NCBI GenBank assembly: GCA_016706405.1
Contig: JADJJT010000001.1
Span: 1,367,501 to 1,431,500 of the forward strand
Direction: 5' to 3'
DNA from: Sphingobacteriales bacterium
GTDB taxonomy: Bacteria; Bacteroidota; Bacteroidia; Chitinophagales; UBA2359
DNA length: 64,000 bases
Positions 28,380-37,286 of this stretch are shown piece after piece (the first letter of the stretch is position 1; each line of letters starts with the position of its first letter). The position numbers were made by a program, and so were the translations under genes. The notes beneath the pieces were generated by a model. The model did not search any database. It saw only the letters and a list, made by a program, of their open reading frames with translations, and was not told the DNA's origin.

Positions 28380-29240
28380 ATGCGTAGTTTATTGTTATCT
28401 TTAATATTATTTAGTTTAATTTTTGCCGCACCGTCTTGCGTAAGCAAACGCAAATACCGCAATTTAAAGGCAACTTTAGAAGCCACCCGTACAAAACTAA
28501 CCGATTGCGAAAAAGAACGCAATAAATTAGACGGCCAATTACATACCCGCGAAGAACAAGTTGGCGATCTAAAAGAACAACTTAAAGAAACTAAAACGCA
28601 ACGCGATAAACAATTTGAACAAGTTGGCGATTTAACCATTTTGTCGCAGTCGGCAAACGAAAATATTAAAAAAACCCTGCAACAACTTGAGCAAAAAGAC
28701 AAATACATTCATCATTTGCAGAATGCCCGTACCAAAGCCGACTCGATCAATCTTGCTTTGGCAGTCAATCTTAAATCGGTTTTAAAAAATGGTTTAGACG
28801 ACCAAGATGTTGAAGTTAAAGTTGATAAAACAGTGGTATTTATTAACTTGTCGGATAAAATGTTATACGAAACCGGAAGCCATAACCTAACTTACCGAGC
28901 CAACGAAGTATTAGGTAAAATTGCTCAAATTATTGAAAAAAATCCCCAATTAGAGGTAATGGTAGAAGGTTATACCGACAACGTTCCGATTAAAACAACC
29001 TGCATAGACGATAACTGGGATTTGAGTGTAAAACGCGCCACTTCGGTAGTAAGGGTACTACAAAATACCTACAAAATTGACCCCAATAGGCTAATAGCTG
29101 CCGGCCGGGGCGAGTTTAACCGCTTAGTAGCCAACGATTCTGAAGCCAATAAAGCCATTAACAGGCGTACCCGTATCATTATTTTACCTAAAATGGACCA
29201 GTTTTACGACCTGCTTAGCCCCAAAGGCCTGCCCGAATAA
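28380..29240 (+). CDS. OmpA-family lipoprotein with coiled coil
   Basis: This 286-residue protein has a lipoprotein signal ending AAPSC, then a long coiled coil (about 25-120, rich in Lys, Glu and Gln), and a C-terminal OmpA domain (about 155-275). The peptidoglycan-binding marks are VEGYTDNVPI (about 197-206), WDLSVKRATSVVRVL and GRGEFNRLVAND, ending NRRTRIIILPK. It should tether the outer membrane to the cell wall. Confidence 0.9.
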   Translation: MRSLLLSLILFSLIFAAPSCVSKRKYRNLKATLEATRTKLTDCEKERNKLDGQLHTREEQVGDLKEQLKETKTQRDKQFEQVGDLTILSQSANENIKKTLQQLEQKDKYIHHLQNARTKADSINLALAVNLKSVLKNGLDDQDVEVKVDKTVVFINLSDKMLYETGSHNLTYRANEVLGKIAQIIEKNPQLEVMVEGYTDNVPIKTTCIDDNWDLSVKRATSVVRVLQNTYKIDPNRLIAAGRGEFNRLVANDSEANKAINRRTRIIILPKMDQFYDLLSPKGLPE

Positions 29241-29370
29241 AACAAGAAACACATAAAATACTTTATTGAAGTTTTATTTGAAACTAAATAGCATGTTGTA
29301 CCTGTTTATGAGGGTAGTATTTTCACAAGCGACACTATTTGTTTCCTTAATCAACTTTAACTAATCAATC

Positions 29371-29928
29371 ATGCGTATATCCTATAACTCGCCAGTAATA
29401 CTTAATTTTACTATCCTTTGTTTGGCTGTTATGGGCCTAAGTATGACGGTAATGCCTGACCTAAACGAGCGACTTTTTGCCAACTACCCCCACCCAAACT
29501 GGCTTAACCCACTCACCTATTTTAGGTTGTTTTCGCACGTTGCCGGCCACGCCGACCTTACGCATTTATTGTCTAATTTTACTATCATTCTGCTAATTGG
29601 CCCAATTTTAGAAGAGAAATACGGCTCGAAAAATTTACTCCAAATGATGGTCATCACTGCTCTTCTTACCGGATTAGTTAATAGCTTGTTTTTTTCTACC
29701 GGATTAATGGGGGCAAGCGGTATCGCATTTATGTTAATACTGTTAAGCTCGTTTACAAATATTGTAGAGGGCGAAATACCCCTTACCTTTATTTTGGTTG
29801 CCATTTTATTTTTAGGCCGAGAAGTAATTGGCTCCTTAGAAAGCGACGATATTTCTCAGTTTGCACATATAGCCGGCGGTGTGGCAGGCAGCGTTTTTGG
29901 CCGCAGTTTGGTTAAGCCCCGCTTTTAA
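29371..29928 (+). CDS. rhomboid-family intramembrane serine protease
   Basis: This 185-residue protein has about six hydrophobic helices. The rhomboid marks are present: HLLSNFTIILLIGPILEEKYG (about 64-84), the nucleophile motif GASG (about 114-117) and the catalytic His in FAHIAGGVAGSVFG (about 166-179). It cleaves membrane proteins within the bilayer; the natural substrate is not evident. RidA follows 28 bp later. Confidence 0.85.
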   Translation: MRISYNSPVILNFTILCLAVMGLSMTVMPDLNERLFANYPHPNWLNPLTYFRLFSHVAGHADLTHLLSNFTIILLIGPILEEKYGSKNLLQMMVITALLTGLVNSLFFSTGLMGASGIAFMLILLSSFTNIVEGEIPLTFILVAILFLGREVIGSLESDDISQFAHIAGGVAGSVFGRSLVKPRF

Positions 29929-29956
29929 TTGCCAATAATAAAACTAAATATTTGAC

Positions 29957-30403
29957 ATGGCCTTTCCCGAAGATAAAACACCTGTAATTAACGCCGCAAA
30001 TGCCCCTAAACCGGTAGGACTTTACCCCCACGCCCGCCGGGTGGGCAATTTACTGTTTTTATCGGGTATTGGCCCCCGCGACCCCAACGACAGCACCACT
30101 ATTCCGGGCTTAACCCTCGATAAAAACGGCAATTTTATGCAGTTCGATTTTGCCGCCCAGTGCCATTCTGTGTTTCAAAATGTAAAAGCTGTTTTGGCCG
30201 CCTCGGGTGCAAATTTTAACAATTTAGTGGATATAACTGTTTTTTTGGTCAATATGCAGCGCGATTTTACCACTTTTAATACTATTTATGCCCAGTATTT
30301 TAAAGACAGCCCTAACCCACCCTGCCGTACAACTGTTGAGGTAAATAGCCTACCCACCCCTATTGCCATTGAACTAAAATGTATTGCCGTTATTGACGAC
30401 TAA
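29957..30403 (+). CDS. RidA-family (reactive intermediate/imine deaminase) protein
   Basis: This 148-residue protein has the YjgF/RidA fold. The motifs are GLYPHARRVGNLLFLSGIGP (about 22-41), VFQNVKAVLAASGANFNNLVDITVFLVNM and the arginine of PNPPCRTTVEV, which binds the carboxylate of the substrate. The extended loop after GIGPRDPN resembles the 2-aminomuconate deaminase side of the family. It is probably cotranscribed with the rhomboid gene and convergent with the next gene. Confidence 0.88.
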   Translation: MAFPEDKTPVINAANAPKPVGLYPHARRVGNLLFLSGIGPRDPNDSTTIPGLTLDKNGNFMQFDFAAQCHSVFQNVKAVLAASGANFNNLVDITVFLVNMQRDFTTFNTIYAQYFKDSPNPPCRTTVEVNSLPTPIAIELKCIAVIDD

Positions 30404-30463
30404 GTTTTATGGGCAAGGTAGCGGTTCAATCTTTATTGACTTGCAGTGCATACACTTTTTTTC

Positions 30464-30817
30464 TTACTTTATTTCTAAGTGAAGTTTATGCAATAACCTG
30501 TGCAACAACGGCGCAATTAACAGGCCAACAATGGCTAAAAAAGCTAAACCACTGTATAAGGCATAAAATCCGGTAAAAATTTTACATGCGTGTGTTTGTC
30601 CGGCCTCGGGGGTAGGCCCCATTCCGGTTAAAATCATAGCAGCATTATAAAATGCATCTGTCCACGATAGGTTTAACAAGCGGTAACCTACCATACCCAA
30701 ACCCAACGAAAAAGCTAAAAATGCACTCGATGCCATAAAATGCCAAAACAAGCGCCCTAAAAATGCACGGTTGCGTATAACCGGCTGCGATTTATGTTCA
30801 AATTTGCGCATTAGCAA
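30464..30817 (-). CDS. two-helix, potassium-channel-like membrane protein
   Basis: This 117-residue protein has two transmembrane helices (about 25-50 and 85-108) flanking a re-entrant loop with NAAMILTGMGPTPEAG. The arrangement and loop position match the pore of two-helix potassium channels, where TxGYG would form the filter; here the filter position reads TGMGP. Homologous proteins of Bacteroidota are mostly annotated as hypothetical. The channel assignment is inference from shape. The ATG at 30817 is used; the next, two codons later, is also possible. Confidence 0.55.
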   Translation of the reverse strand: MLMRKFEHKSQPVIRNRAFLGRLFWHFMASSAFLAFSLGLGMVGYRLLNLSWTDAFYNAAMILTGMGPTPEAGQTHACKIFTGFYALYSGLAFLAIVGLLIAPLLHRLLHKLHLEIK

Positions 30818-30956
30818 TAATTAAATTAATTCGATTAGCAGTACAAAAGAAGCGTTGATTTCAGCAAAATCAACCTAAAAAAATCCGGAATAAAAAAGCG
30901 GTAACAAAAACTACACCATTACGATATTGTTTCCTAAATAACCCCTATCTTGCTTC

Positions 30957-31289
30957 TTACATCATTAAAGATTTAGCTTTGTTCATCATTTGAACGCCAT
31001 GCACCAATGATGCCCCACCGCGAATAGCTGCCGCTACATGGATGGCTTCCATCATTTGGGCTTCGTCGGCACCTTTTTCGAGCGAGTCGGTAGTGTAAGC
31101 ATCAATACAATAAGGGCATTGCACCGTATGGGCTACGGCCAAAGCAATCAGGCTTTTTTCGCGCTCGGTTAGCGCCCCTTCTTTAAATACTTCGCCGTAA
31201 TAATCGAAAAATTTTTTGGCCAGAGTCGGTTCAAATTCGCCAATTTTAGAAAATTTTGCCAGGTCGGCCGGGTTGTAATAAGTTTGCAT
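30957..31289 (-). CDS. carboxymuconolactone decarboxylase/AhpD-like protein
   Basis: This 110-residue protein of the CMD fold has the redox-active CPYC motif (about 59-62) followed by IDAYTTDSLEKGADEAQMMEA and AAIRGGASLVHG. Its wording is closest to the peroxidase-like CMD proteins linked with arsenosugar biosynthesis in other bacteria. No radical-SAM ArsS gene is in the window, so that link is untested. It would reduce peroxides or act on an organoarsenic intermediate. Confidence 0.78.
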   Translation of the reverse strand: MQTYYNPADLAKFSKIGEFEPTLAKKFFDYYGEVFKEGALTEREKSLIALAVAHTVQCPYCIDAYTTDSLEKGADEAQMMEAIHVAAAIRGGASLVHGVQMMNKAKSLMM

Positions 31290-31340
31290 TGTTTGGTCGG
31301 ATAAAAATAGTTTGTTTATAATAATTTAAGGACAAGCAGT

Positions 31341-31397
31341 GATAAAAAGATGCCATTTTTTCCGGATTTGGAAGTACAATTTCCGGAAAAAATGGCA
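31341..31397 (-). terminator. intrinsic terminator downstream of efp with a perfect 16-bp stem
   Basis: TGCCATTTTTTCCGGA (31351-31366) and TCCGGAAAAAATGGCA (31382-31397) are perfect inverted repeats around a 15-base loop. On the minus strand the hairpin is followed by TCTTTTTATC. It stops transcription from efp before the CMD gene. The stem includes two TCCGGA words; a third lies at about 31424. Confidence 0.78.
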
Positions 31398-31520
31398 AAT
31401 ATAGTCAAACAGTGCATATCTTATCCGGATTTATCCATCAATCAATCAGCATGTATCTCGCCAATTAAAATTTGCCTCCAAATATTTTTCTGTTTCTGTT
31501 TATTATTTATTTGTTTGGGA

Positions 31521-32087
31521 TTAATCCTTAACGCGGTCTAAATAGGTTTTGGTTTTAGTATCAACGCGAATTTTAGTGCCTGTTTCTACAAAGATGGGCA
31601 CCCGTATAGTAGCACCCGATGCCAATGTAGCAGGTTTGGTTACGTTTGTAGCGGTATCGCCGCGCACGCCGGGCTCGGTATAGGTAACTTCAAGGGTAAC
31701 GTGCGGGGGAAGTTCGCAAAGAAGGGGTTCGTCATTGTCGGCGTAAAATACAATTTCAACGTTTTGACCTTCCATTAAATATTCGGGGGCATCTATTAAT
31801 GCCTCTTGCAACAAAACTTGGTCAAATGTTTCGTTGTTCATAAAGGTGTAGCCCATATCGTCTTTATATAAAAACTGGTATTGGCGGCGCTCAATGCGAA
31901 TTTCGGTAATGGCGTGCCCCGAGGGGAAAGTGTTGTCAATTACTTTGCCATTTTTTAGGTTTTTTAGGCGGGTGCGTACAAAAGCGGGGCCTTTTCCGGG
32001 TTTTACGTGCTGAAACTCTACAATTTGCCAAGGGTCGCCCTTAAATTCCATTGTAAAGCCGTTAAAAAAATCGGCTGTAGATGCCAT
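31521..32087 (-). CDS. efp: translation elongation factor P
   Basis: This 188-residue EF-P relieves ribosome stalling at proline runs. The N-terminal KOW-like domain carries HVKPGKGPAF, with Lys32 at the tip of the loop that enters the peptidyl-transferase centre. The two OB domains follow, with VTYTEPGVRGDTA (about 133-145) and a normal C-terminus (TGTKIRVDTKTKTYLDRV). Whether Lys32 is modified cannot be told here. It lies 63 bp after fabH in a yceD-rpmF-fabH-efp run. Confidence 0.95.
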   Translation of the reverse strand: MASTADFFNGFTMEFKGDPWQIVEFQHVKPGKGPAFVRTRLKNLKNGKVIDNTFPSGHAITEIRIERRQYQFLYKDDMGYTFMNNETFDQVLLQEALIDAPEYLMEGQNVEIVFYADNDEPLLCELPPHVTLEVTYTEPGVRGDTATNVTKPATLASGATIRVPIFVETGTKIRVDTKTKTYLDRVKD

Positions 32088-32150
32088 AGTAAGTAGTATA
32101 ATATTTTAAATTAAATTAGTTGTATTGTATTTTACTGTTTTGGTTATGAG

Positions 32151-33176
32151 TTACGTTGCTGCTGCTTGACTATCGCTGCCATCGTATGCCCATTTTAAAT
32201 ATACAGCGCCCCAAGTAAAACCGCCGCCAAAGGCTGCCAAAACTATATTATCGCCGCGTTTAAGGCGGGGTTCCCACTCCCATAAACAAAGCGGGATGGT
32301 TGCCGCTGTGGTATTGCCATATTTTTGAATATTTAGCATTACTTTGGCATCCGAAAGACCCATGCGCCGGGCGGTAGCATCTATAATGCGTTTGTTGGCT
32401 TGGTGTGGCACTAACCATTGTACATCATCTCCGGTTAAATTGTTGCGCAGCATTATTTCTTCGGCAACATCGGCCATACCTTTTACGGCAAACTTAAATA
32501 CAGTTTGCCCATCTTGATAAACATAATGCTCGTTGGCTAAGACGGTATCAAAATTAGGTGGGTTTAGCGAGCCACCCGCCTTTTGGTGTAAAGCTACCCG
32601 TCCCGAGCCATCGGTTTTAAGTATTGAGTCGATAAGGCCTATATTTTCTGTTTCATCGCAGGCTTCTAATAAAACGGCGGCAGCGGCGTCGCCAAAAAGA
32701 ATACAGGTAGTCCTATCTTGGTAATTAGCAATAGACGACATTTTGTCGGCTCCAACTACAATAGCGCGTTTAACCCTGCCCGATTCAATAAATTGCGATG
32801 CCGTTACCAAGCTAAAAACAAATCCACTGCAAGCGGCGGCAATATCAAAACTTATATTGTTTTTTATTCCTGCTTTGTCGCAAATAATATTGGCTGTTGC
32901 CGGAAAAACCATGTCGGGAGTTACCGTTGCACAAATTAACAGGTCAATGTCGGTGGGTTGTAGGTTTTTTTTTGCTAAAAGCCCGCGCACTGCTTCGGCC
33001 CCCATGTCGCTGGTAGCCAAGCCTTTGCCTTTTAAAATGCGGCGTTCGCTTATGCCTGTACGTTCTTTTATCCAATCGTCGGTGGTTTCAACCATTTGAG
33101 AAAGCTCGTCGTTGGTTAGCACGTAGTTTGGTAAAAAGGCATTAACGCCGGTAATGGCTGCAAACGTTTTAGGCAT
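32151..33176 (-). CDS. fabH: beta-ketoacyl-ACP synthase III
   Basis: This 341-residue enzyme starts fatty acid chains by joining an acyl-CoA to malonyl-ACP. The catalytic triad is Cys in DIAAACSGFVF (about 113), His in VPHQANKR (about 258) and Asn in YGNTTAATIP (about 287). Length is normal. It follows rpmF; plsX, which separates these genes in many bacteria, is absent here. The downstream gene is efp. Confidence 0.94.
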   Translation of the reverse strand: MPKTFAAITGVNAFLPNYVLTNDELSQMVETTDDWIKERTGISERRILKGKGLATSDMGAEAVRGLLAKKNLQPTDIDLLICATVTPDMVFPATANIICDKAGIKNNISFDIAAACSGFVFSLVTASQFIESGRVKRAIVVGADKMSSIANYQDRTTCILFGDAAAAVLLEACDETENIGLIDSILKTDGSGRVALHQKAGGSLNPPNFDTVLANEHYVYQDGQTVFKFAVKGMADVAEEIMLRNNLTGDDVQWLVPHQANKRIIDATARRMGLSDAKVMLNIQKYGNTTAATIPLCLWEWEPRLKRGDNIVLAAFGGGFTWGAVYLKWAYDGSDSQAAAT

Positions 33177-33346
33177 AGTACAAGGACAACAATAATAAAG
33201 TAAGTATATATAAAAAAAACGAACTACTCGTTAATTGCTTGACTATTTATTAGTTAGATTGGCAAAAAACGGTAGTAAAAGAAAAAATAAAATTAAAAAA
33301 ACAATATATGACTATGCGCCGAGTAATATTTAAACAAAATTAAAAA

Positions 33347-33550
33347 TTACTCGCCACTATTTTCGCCACTATTTTGTTTCACTGCAAAAATTTGCTGACC
33401 GCGGTAAAAACCACATTCGCCACAAACGCGGTGTGCCAAAACGGCTGCGCCACAATGGCCACATACCGATAAAGTAGGGGCAACGGCTTTGTAATGGGTG
33501 CGGCGCTTATCGCGGCGTGTTTTCGATATTTTTCGCTTAGGATGTGCCAT
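33347..33550 (-). CDS. rpmF: 50S ribosomal protein L32
   Basis: This 67-residue protein has the L32 N-terminus MAHPKRKISKTRRDKRRTHY and a zinc ribbon with CGHC and CGEC. It is in the usual position between yceD and fabH. Confidence 0.95.
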   Translation of the reverse strand: MAHPKRKISKTRRDKRRTHYKAVAPTLSVCGHCGAAVLAHRVCGECGFYRGQQIFAVKQNSGENSGE

Positions 33551-33679
33551 GATGTATTAAGTATGTATTTTTTTAGTTGTATATATTTTAAAAATTCGGT
33601 ATTTGGTTGCCGGAGGTATCAAAGGCATCCGGATATATATTTTTACAAGGGCTAAATAAAGATAGGGCAGATTTTTACC

Positions 33680-34297
33680 TTAGTCTTCATTTAATAAATT
33701 TTTTAGTTTTGCCCATCTCGGGTCAATTGTTGTTTCTTCCGGATTGTCTTTATTGTTGTTGTTGTTGTTGTTTTTCTTCTTAGCGGCAGTTGGTTTGTTT
33801 TGTTGTGTTTCTATGTTTTCTAAATAGGCAATTACCGAAGGGTTGCATCCCGATTTTCCGTTGGGCAAATCTTCGTGTACTTTGTGCATGGGCAAACAAA
33901 GGGCGGCAAACTCATAAACCCAGTTGGCAATATTTATTTCGCTTGCTTCGTGGTGCAGGTAATACACTTCGGGGTCGTCATTATTAGCAGGCAGGTGTTG
34001 TACTAATTTTACAAGCAGTTCAAATTTTTCGTCCACGGCAAGGTCAAGCGGGTCGGCGCAGCGGTCGCACTCGCAGTAAATCAGGCCGGTAATTGTAAAG
34101 TTTAATTCCAAAAAACTAAGGCGGCGATTAAAATTGAGTGCTACGTTTAAATTGGCTTTTTCAATGGGCGAGTTTTCAAAACAGGCAAAAAAAGCATCGT
34201 CCACCTTAAAATTAAAGTGGTGAATACCTTCTTTTAAGCCCGAAAACTGTATTAAAAAAGGTTTAAGCAGTAACGAAGTTTCCTCCGGATGTTTCAA
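33680..34297 (-). CDS. DUF177/YceD-family protein
   Basis: This 205-residue protein of the YceD family is linked with rRNA/L32 metabolism and usually precedes rpmF, as here. The core has SGLKEGIHHFNFKVDDAFF (about 19-37), then CECDRCADPLDLAVDEKFELLVK (about 73-95) with paired cysteines. A Lys/Asn run (about 172-184) precedes the conserved acidic end DPRWAKLKNLL. The only usable start is TTG at 34297: a stop lies 12 bases upstream and no Met occurs until far inside. Confidence 0.88.
   Translation of the reverse strand: MKHPEETSLLLKPFLIQFSGLKEGIHHFNFKVDDAFFACFENSPIEKANLNVALNFNRRLSFLELNFTITGLIYCECDRCADPLDLAVDEKFELLVKLVQHLPANNDDPEVYYLHHEASEINIANWVYEFAALCLPMHKVHEDLPNGKSGCNPSVIAYLENIETQQNKPTAAKKKNNNNNNNKDNPEETTIDPRWAKLKNLLNED
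33752..33775. repeat. GTT trinucleotide tract inside yceD
   Basis: About six GTT units encode a run of asparagines near the C-terminus of the YceD-family protein. The tract is in frame and would change only Asn number if it varied by whole units. Confidence 0.6.
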
Positions 34298-34621
34298 GGA
34301 ACGCGGTTATTTGGTTGTGTGAAAACAGCAATTCAAAAAAATTGGCTGCAAAGATAAGGTTTTATCCGGAAAATTGCGCTTTTTGAGCAGATTAAATTTT
34401 CGCAATGGGCAATTTGTCTCCATTTTGTGCTTCAAATTAACTCAATTAAGAGCTAAAAAAAAAGTTTTTAGCTTTACGCTCTTATTTTCCGGAGCTTTGA
34501 AAGTGTTTAAGGATATGACCTTACCCTTTACTAATTTTTAAAAAAAAACAACCGTTCGAGCTCTAAAATTAATACCTTTGCACTGCTTAAACTGCCAAAA
34601 ACAAGTCAAAATTACAACTTA
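34298..34621. other. divergent promoter region between yceD and scpA
   Basis: Contains TCCGGA near 34364 and 34489, and a plus-strand TACCTTTG box at 34573-34580. No gene is seen. Confidence 0.45.
34573..34580 (+). promoter_or_regulatory. Bacteroidetes -7 box (TACCTTTG)
   Basis: TAnnTTTG match 42 bases upstream of the scpA TTG start. Confidence 0.42.
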
Positions 34622-35422
34622 TTGGAAACCTACCAAATAAAACTTGACCAATTTGAAGGCCCCTTCGATTTGTTGTTGTTTTTTATTGAACGCGACGAAT
34701 TAGATATTTACGATATTCCAATTGCCAAACTAACCGAAGATTTTTTGGCTTATATCCGCGATATGGAATTGCTTAATATTGAATTAGCCAGCGAGTTTAT
34801 TTTAGTGGCCGCAACCCTAATGCATATAAAAGCCCGGATGCTGTTGCCCCGCCGCGAGCTAAACGAAGCGGGCGAGCCCATAGACCCACGACAAGAATTA
34901 ATTGACCGGCTATTAGAATATAAAAAATATAAAGCCTTGGTAGCTACGCTACAAAACATGGCCGAAACACAAAGTCTGCGCTTTAACCGTGGCAATGCCG
35001 CCGAAGAACAAGCCTATATCGCCGAAAAATTTAATACCGAAACCGAACTTGAAGCGTTGAATCTATACAAACTGCTACAGGTTTTTCAAAAACTATTGCA
35101 ACAGTACGAAGGCCGTCTAAACCAGCCGCGGGTCGAAATGGTGCGCTTTAGCTTTTCAATTGAAGACGAAAAAAAACACTTAAACCATTTAGCATTTAAA
35201 CTTGCCCACCAACAGCAACCTCTGCCTTTTGAACAAATTTTTTCAGACTGCCAAAGCCGCCTCCATGCTATTTTTAGGTTTTTAGCCCTGCTCGAGCTTA
35301 TCCAAGAGCAACTGCTGCAATTACAGGTTGGCATTGGATTTAACAATTTTAAAATAGCCGCACCTGATAATGAAACTGATAAAACACCCAATTCTGAATC
35401 CGGAAATGAACCGGAAATATAA
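34622..35422 (+). CDS. scpA: segregation and condensation protein A (kleisin)
   Basis: This 266-residue kleisin bridges the SMC heads in the condensin that compacts the chromosome. The N-terminal domain reads FEGPFDLLLFFIERDELDIYDIPI (about 11-34) and ELASEFILVAATLMHIKARMLLP, both standard for ScpA. The C-terminal winged helix lies near 185-235. The start is TTG at 34622; the next Met is 37 residues in and would lose the SMC-binding region. scpB is not nearby. Confidence 0.92.
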   Translation: METYQIKLDQFEGPFDLLLFFIERDELDIYDIPIAKLTEDFLAYIRDMELLNIELASEFILVAATLMHIKARMLLPRRELNEAGEPIDPRQELIDRLLEYKKYKALVATLQNMAETQSLRFNRGNAAEEQAYIAEKFNTETELEALNLYKLLQVFQKLLQQYEGRLNQPRVEMVRFSFSIEDEKKHLNHLAFKLAHQQQPLPFEQIFSDCQSRLHAIFRFLALLELIQEQLLQLQVGIGFNNFKIAAPDNETDKTPNSESGNEPEI

Positions 35423-35499
35423 AATTATCACCCTTCAACTACTTAATTGATAAAGTTTAATCATTGTATTTAAAATAGCTATTTCCAACAAACCTTTAT

Positions 35500-35507
35500 T
35501 ACATTTG
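35500..35507 (+). promoter_or_regulatory. Bacteroidetes -7 box (TACATTTG)
   Basis: TAnnTTTG match 45 bases before the surE TTG start. Confidence 0.4.
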
Positions 35508-35551
35508 CACTCAATTAAAAACGATTAACCCACCCACATTATTAATTTACC

Positions 35552-36334
35552 TTGCAAGCAAACTACAATCCCGACCGTTTATTTTTAATTACCAACGATG
35601 ACGACGTTACCGCCAAAGGTATTAGGGTATTGGCAAACGTTGCCGCACAATGGGGCCGCGTGGTGGTGGTTGCCCCCGACAGGCCACAATCGGCAATGGG
35701 GCACGCCATAACCATTAACCAACCCCTCAGAATAACAAAACTCGATGTATTTGGCAACAATATTGAAGCCTATGCCTGCTCGGGCACACCAGTTGATTGT
35801 GTTAAATTAGCAGTAGATAAAATATTACCTCAAAAACCCAATTTTTGTTTGTCGGGCATTAACCACGGAAGCAATTACTCGGTCAATGTAATATACTCTG
35901 GAACCATGTCGGCGGCTATGGAAGCAGCTATGGAGCATATACCGGCCATTGGGTTCTCTATACTCGATTACGCCCCCGACGCCGACCTAAGCGCTGCCGA
36001 GGTGTGGGTGCACCGCATTTTAGGCCTGGCCTTAAATAATGGTATGCCCCCTTGCAATTTGTTGAATGTAAATATTCCAAAACTACCCCTCGACGAAATT
36101 AAAGGCTATAAAATTTGCCGACAAGCATACGCCCGTTGGGAAGAAGATTTTATTATGCGCCAAGACCCCACAGGCAACAAATATTATTGGTTAACCGGAA
36201 AATTTATTAACCTTGAACCCAAAGCAACCGATACCGATGTATTTGCCCTCGAAAATGGCTACCTTTCGGTGGTGCCCGTGCAGTACGATTTAACAGCCTA
36301 TAACGATATTCACTATTTAAACGAACAATGGTAA
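35552..36334 (+). CDS. surE: 5'-nucleotidase SurE
   Basis: This 260-residue enzyme removes phosphate from nucleoside monophosphates. The metal site has ITNDDDVTAKG (about 12-22, where most SurE proteins have NDDG), APDRPQSAMGHAIT (about 40-53) and LSGINHGSNYSVNVIYSGTMSAAMEA (about 103-128). The start is TTG at 35552, because an in-frame stop lies six bases upstream and the next Met is well inside the fold. It follows scpA by 129 bp with a promoter box between. Confidence 0.9.
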   Translation: MQANYNPDRLFLITNDDDVTAKGIRVLANVAAQWGRVVVVAPDRPQSAMGHAITINQPLRITKLDVFGNNIEAYACSGTPVDCVKLAVDKILPQKPNFCLSGINHGSNYSVNVIYSGTMSAAMEAAMEHIPAIGFSILDYAPDADLSAAEVWVHRILGLALNNGMPPCNLLNVNIPKLPLDEIKGYKICRQAYARWEEDFIMRQDPTGNKYYWLTGKFINLEPKATDTDVFALENGYLSVVPVQYDLTAYNDIHYLNEQW

Positions 36335-36531
36335 GACAGCATCATTAAATTTGCAAAATTTTATACCTGCTTAACTTAAAGCAAATTCAATTTTTTCCGG
36401 ATATATTTTATCCACTTCCTTAAAATGCAACCGTGTAGCCTTTAAAAACATCCATTGTTAAGCCTAACAAGGCATATCATTTTTCTTTATTTTTGTTCAA
36501 AAATTTATATCAATTAAAAAATAATTTAAAC

Positions 36532-37212
36532 ATGAAAAAAAACTACCTTTTAATTGCTTTTTTGCTCGTAGCTACCTATAGCACTTGTTTTGCCCAAAAA
36601 GGACTTGAAATTGGTTTGCGTGTTTTTCCTCAGGCAACCACCTTAGTAAACGACGACGATTTTGCCGCCGGCGACGAACTTAATTTTAAAGTGCCTTTTA
36701 AATTTGGCGGCGGGCTAACCGTTGGCTATAATTTTACCAACAGTGTAGGGCTCTATACAGGCGTATTGTTTTCGCCACAAGGCACCAAATACGTAAATGG
36801 CGGTAAAACCCTCGAGTGGGAGGCCAAACTTAACTACATAAAAATACCTTTTGTAGTAAAAGCCAATTCGAACCCCAATAATGGCGTTTGCTTTTTGTTT
36901 AACGCCGGTATAGAATACGGCATTTTAAGCAGTGCTACCGGCGACTATAGCTACTGGGACGGCGTTACCTCATCGGCAGATAAAGATATTAAAGATACCT
37001 TCAAAAGCTCGGCACTTGCCGCTATGATGGGCTTTGGGGCGCAATTTAAATTTACCGACCAAATTTTAGGCCACACCATGCTGCGCTTCGACTACGCCTT
37101 TGGTGATATTGAAAACCCCGATACTAAAACACCAGCAAACCGCACGCCTACCCACCCAGGTGCCGCCGGCTTGCAAATTGGCATAAGCTACCTGCTTGGC
37201 AGCGACAACTAA
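36532..37212 (+). CDS. PorT-like outer-membrane beta-barrel protein
   Basis: This 226-residue exported protein has a signal peptide ending TCFAQKG. The strands typical of the outer-membrane barrel_2/PorT-type family run throughout: IGLRVFPQATTL, FGGGLTVGYNF, YIKIPFVVKANS, and the end GLQIGISYLLG. The ATG at 36532 starts the signal peptide; an upstream in-frame start at 36493 does not improve it. The gene ends in a strong terminator. Confidence 0.78.
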   Translation: MKKNYLLIAFLLVATYSTCFAQKGLEIGLRVFPQATTLVNDDDFAAGDELNFKVPFKFGGGLTVGYNFTNSVGLYTGVLFSPQGTKYVNGGKTLEWEAKLNYIKIPFVVKANSNPNNGVCFLFNAGIEYGILSSATGDYSYWDGVTSSADKDIKDTFKSSALAAMMGFGAQFKFTDQILGHTMLRFDYAFGDIENPDTKTPANRTPTHPGAAGLQIGISYLLGSDN

Positions 37213-37245
37213 TTGTTTTTTTAATATTTTTTACTTTAGTCATTT

Positions 37246-37286
37246 AAACGCTTAGGTAGTATTTAGCTACGTAAGCGTTTTTTTTT
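37246..37286 (+). terminator. intrinsic terminator of the PorT-like gene
   Basis: AAACGCTTA (37246-37254) pairs with TAAGCGTTT (37272-37280); an inner GTAG/CTAC pair extends the stem, and a run of T follows to about 37286. Confidence 0.8.
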
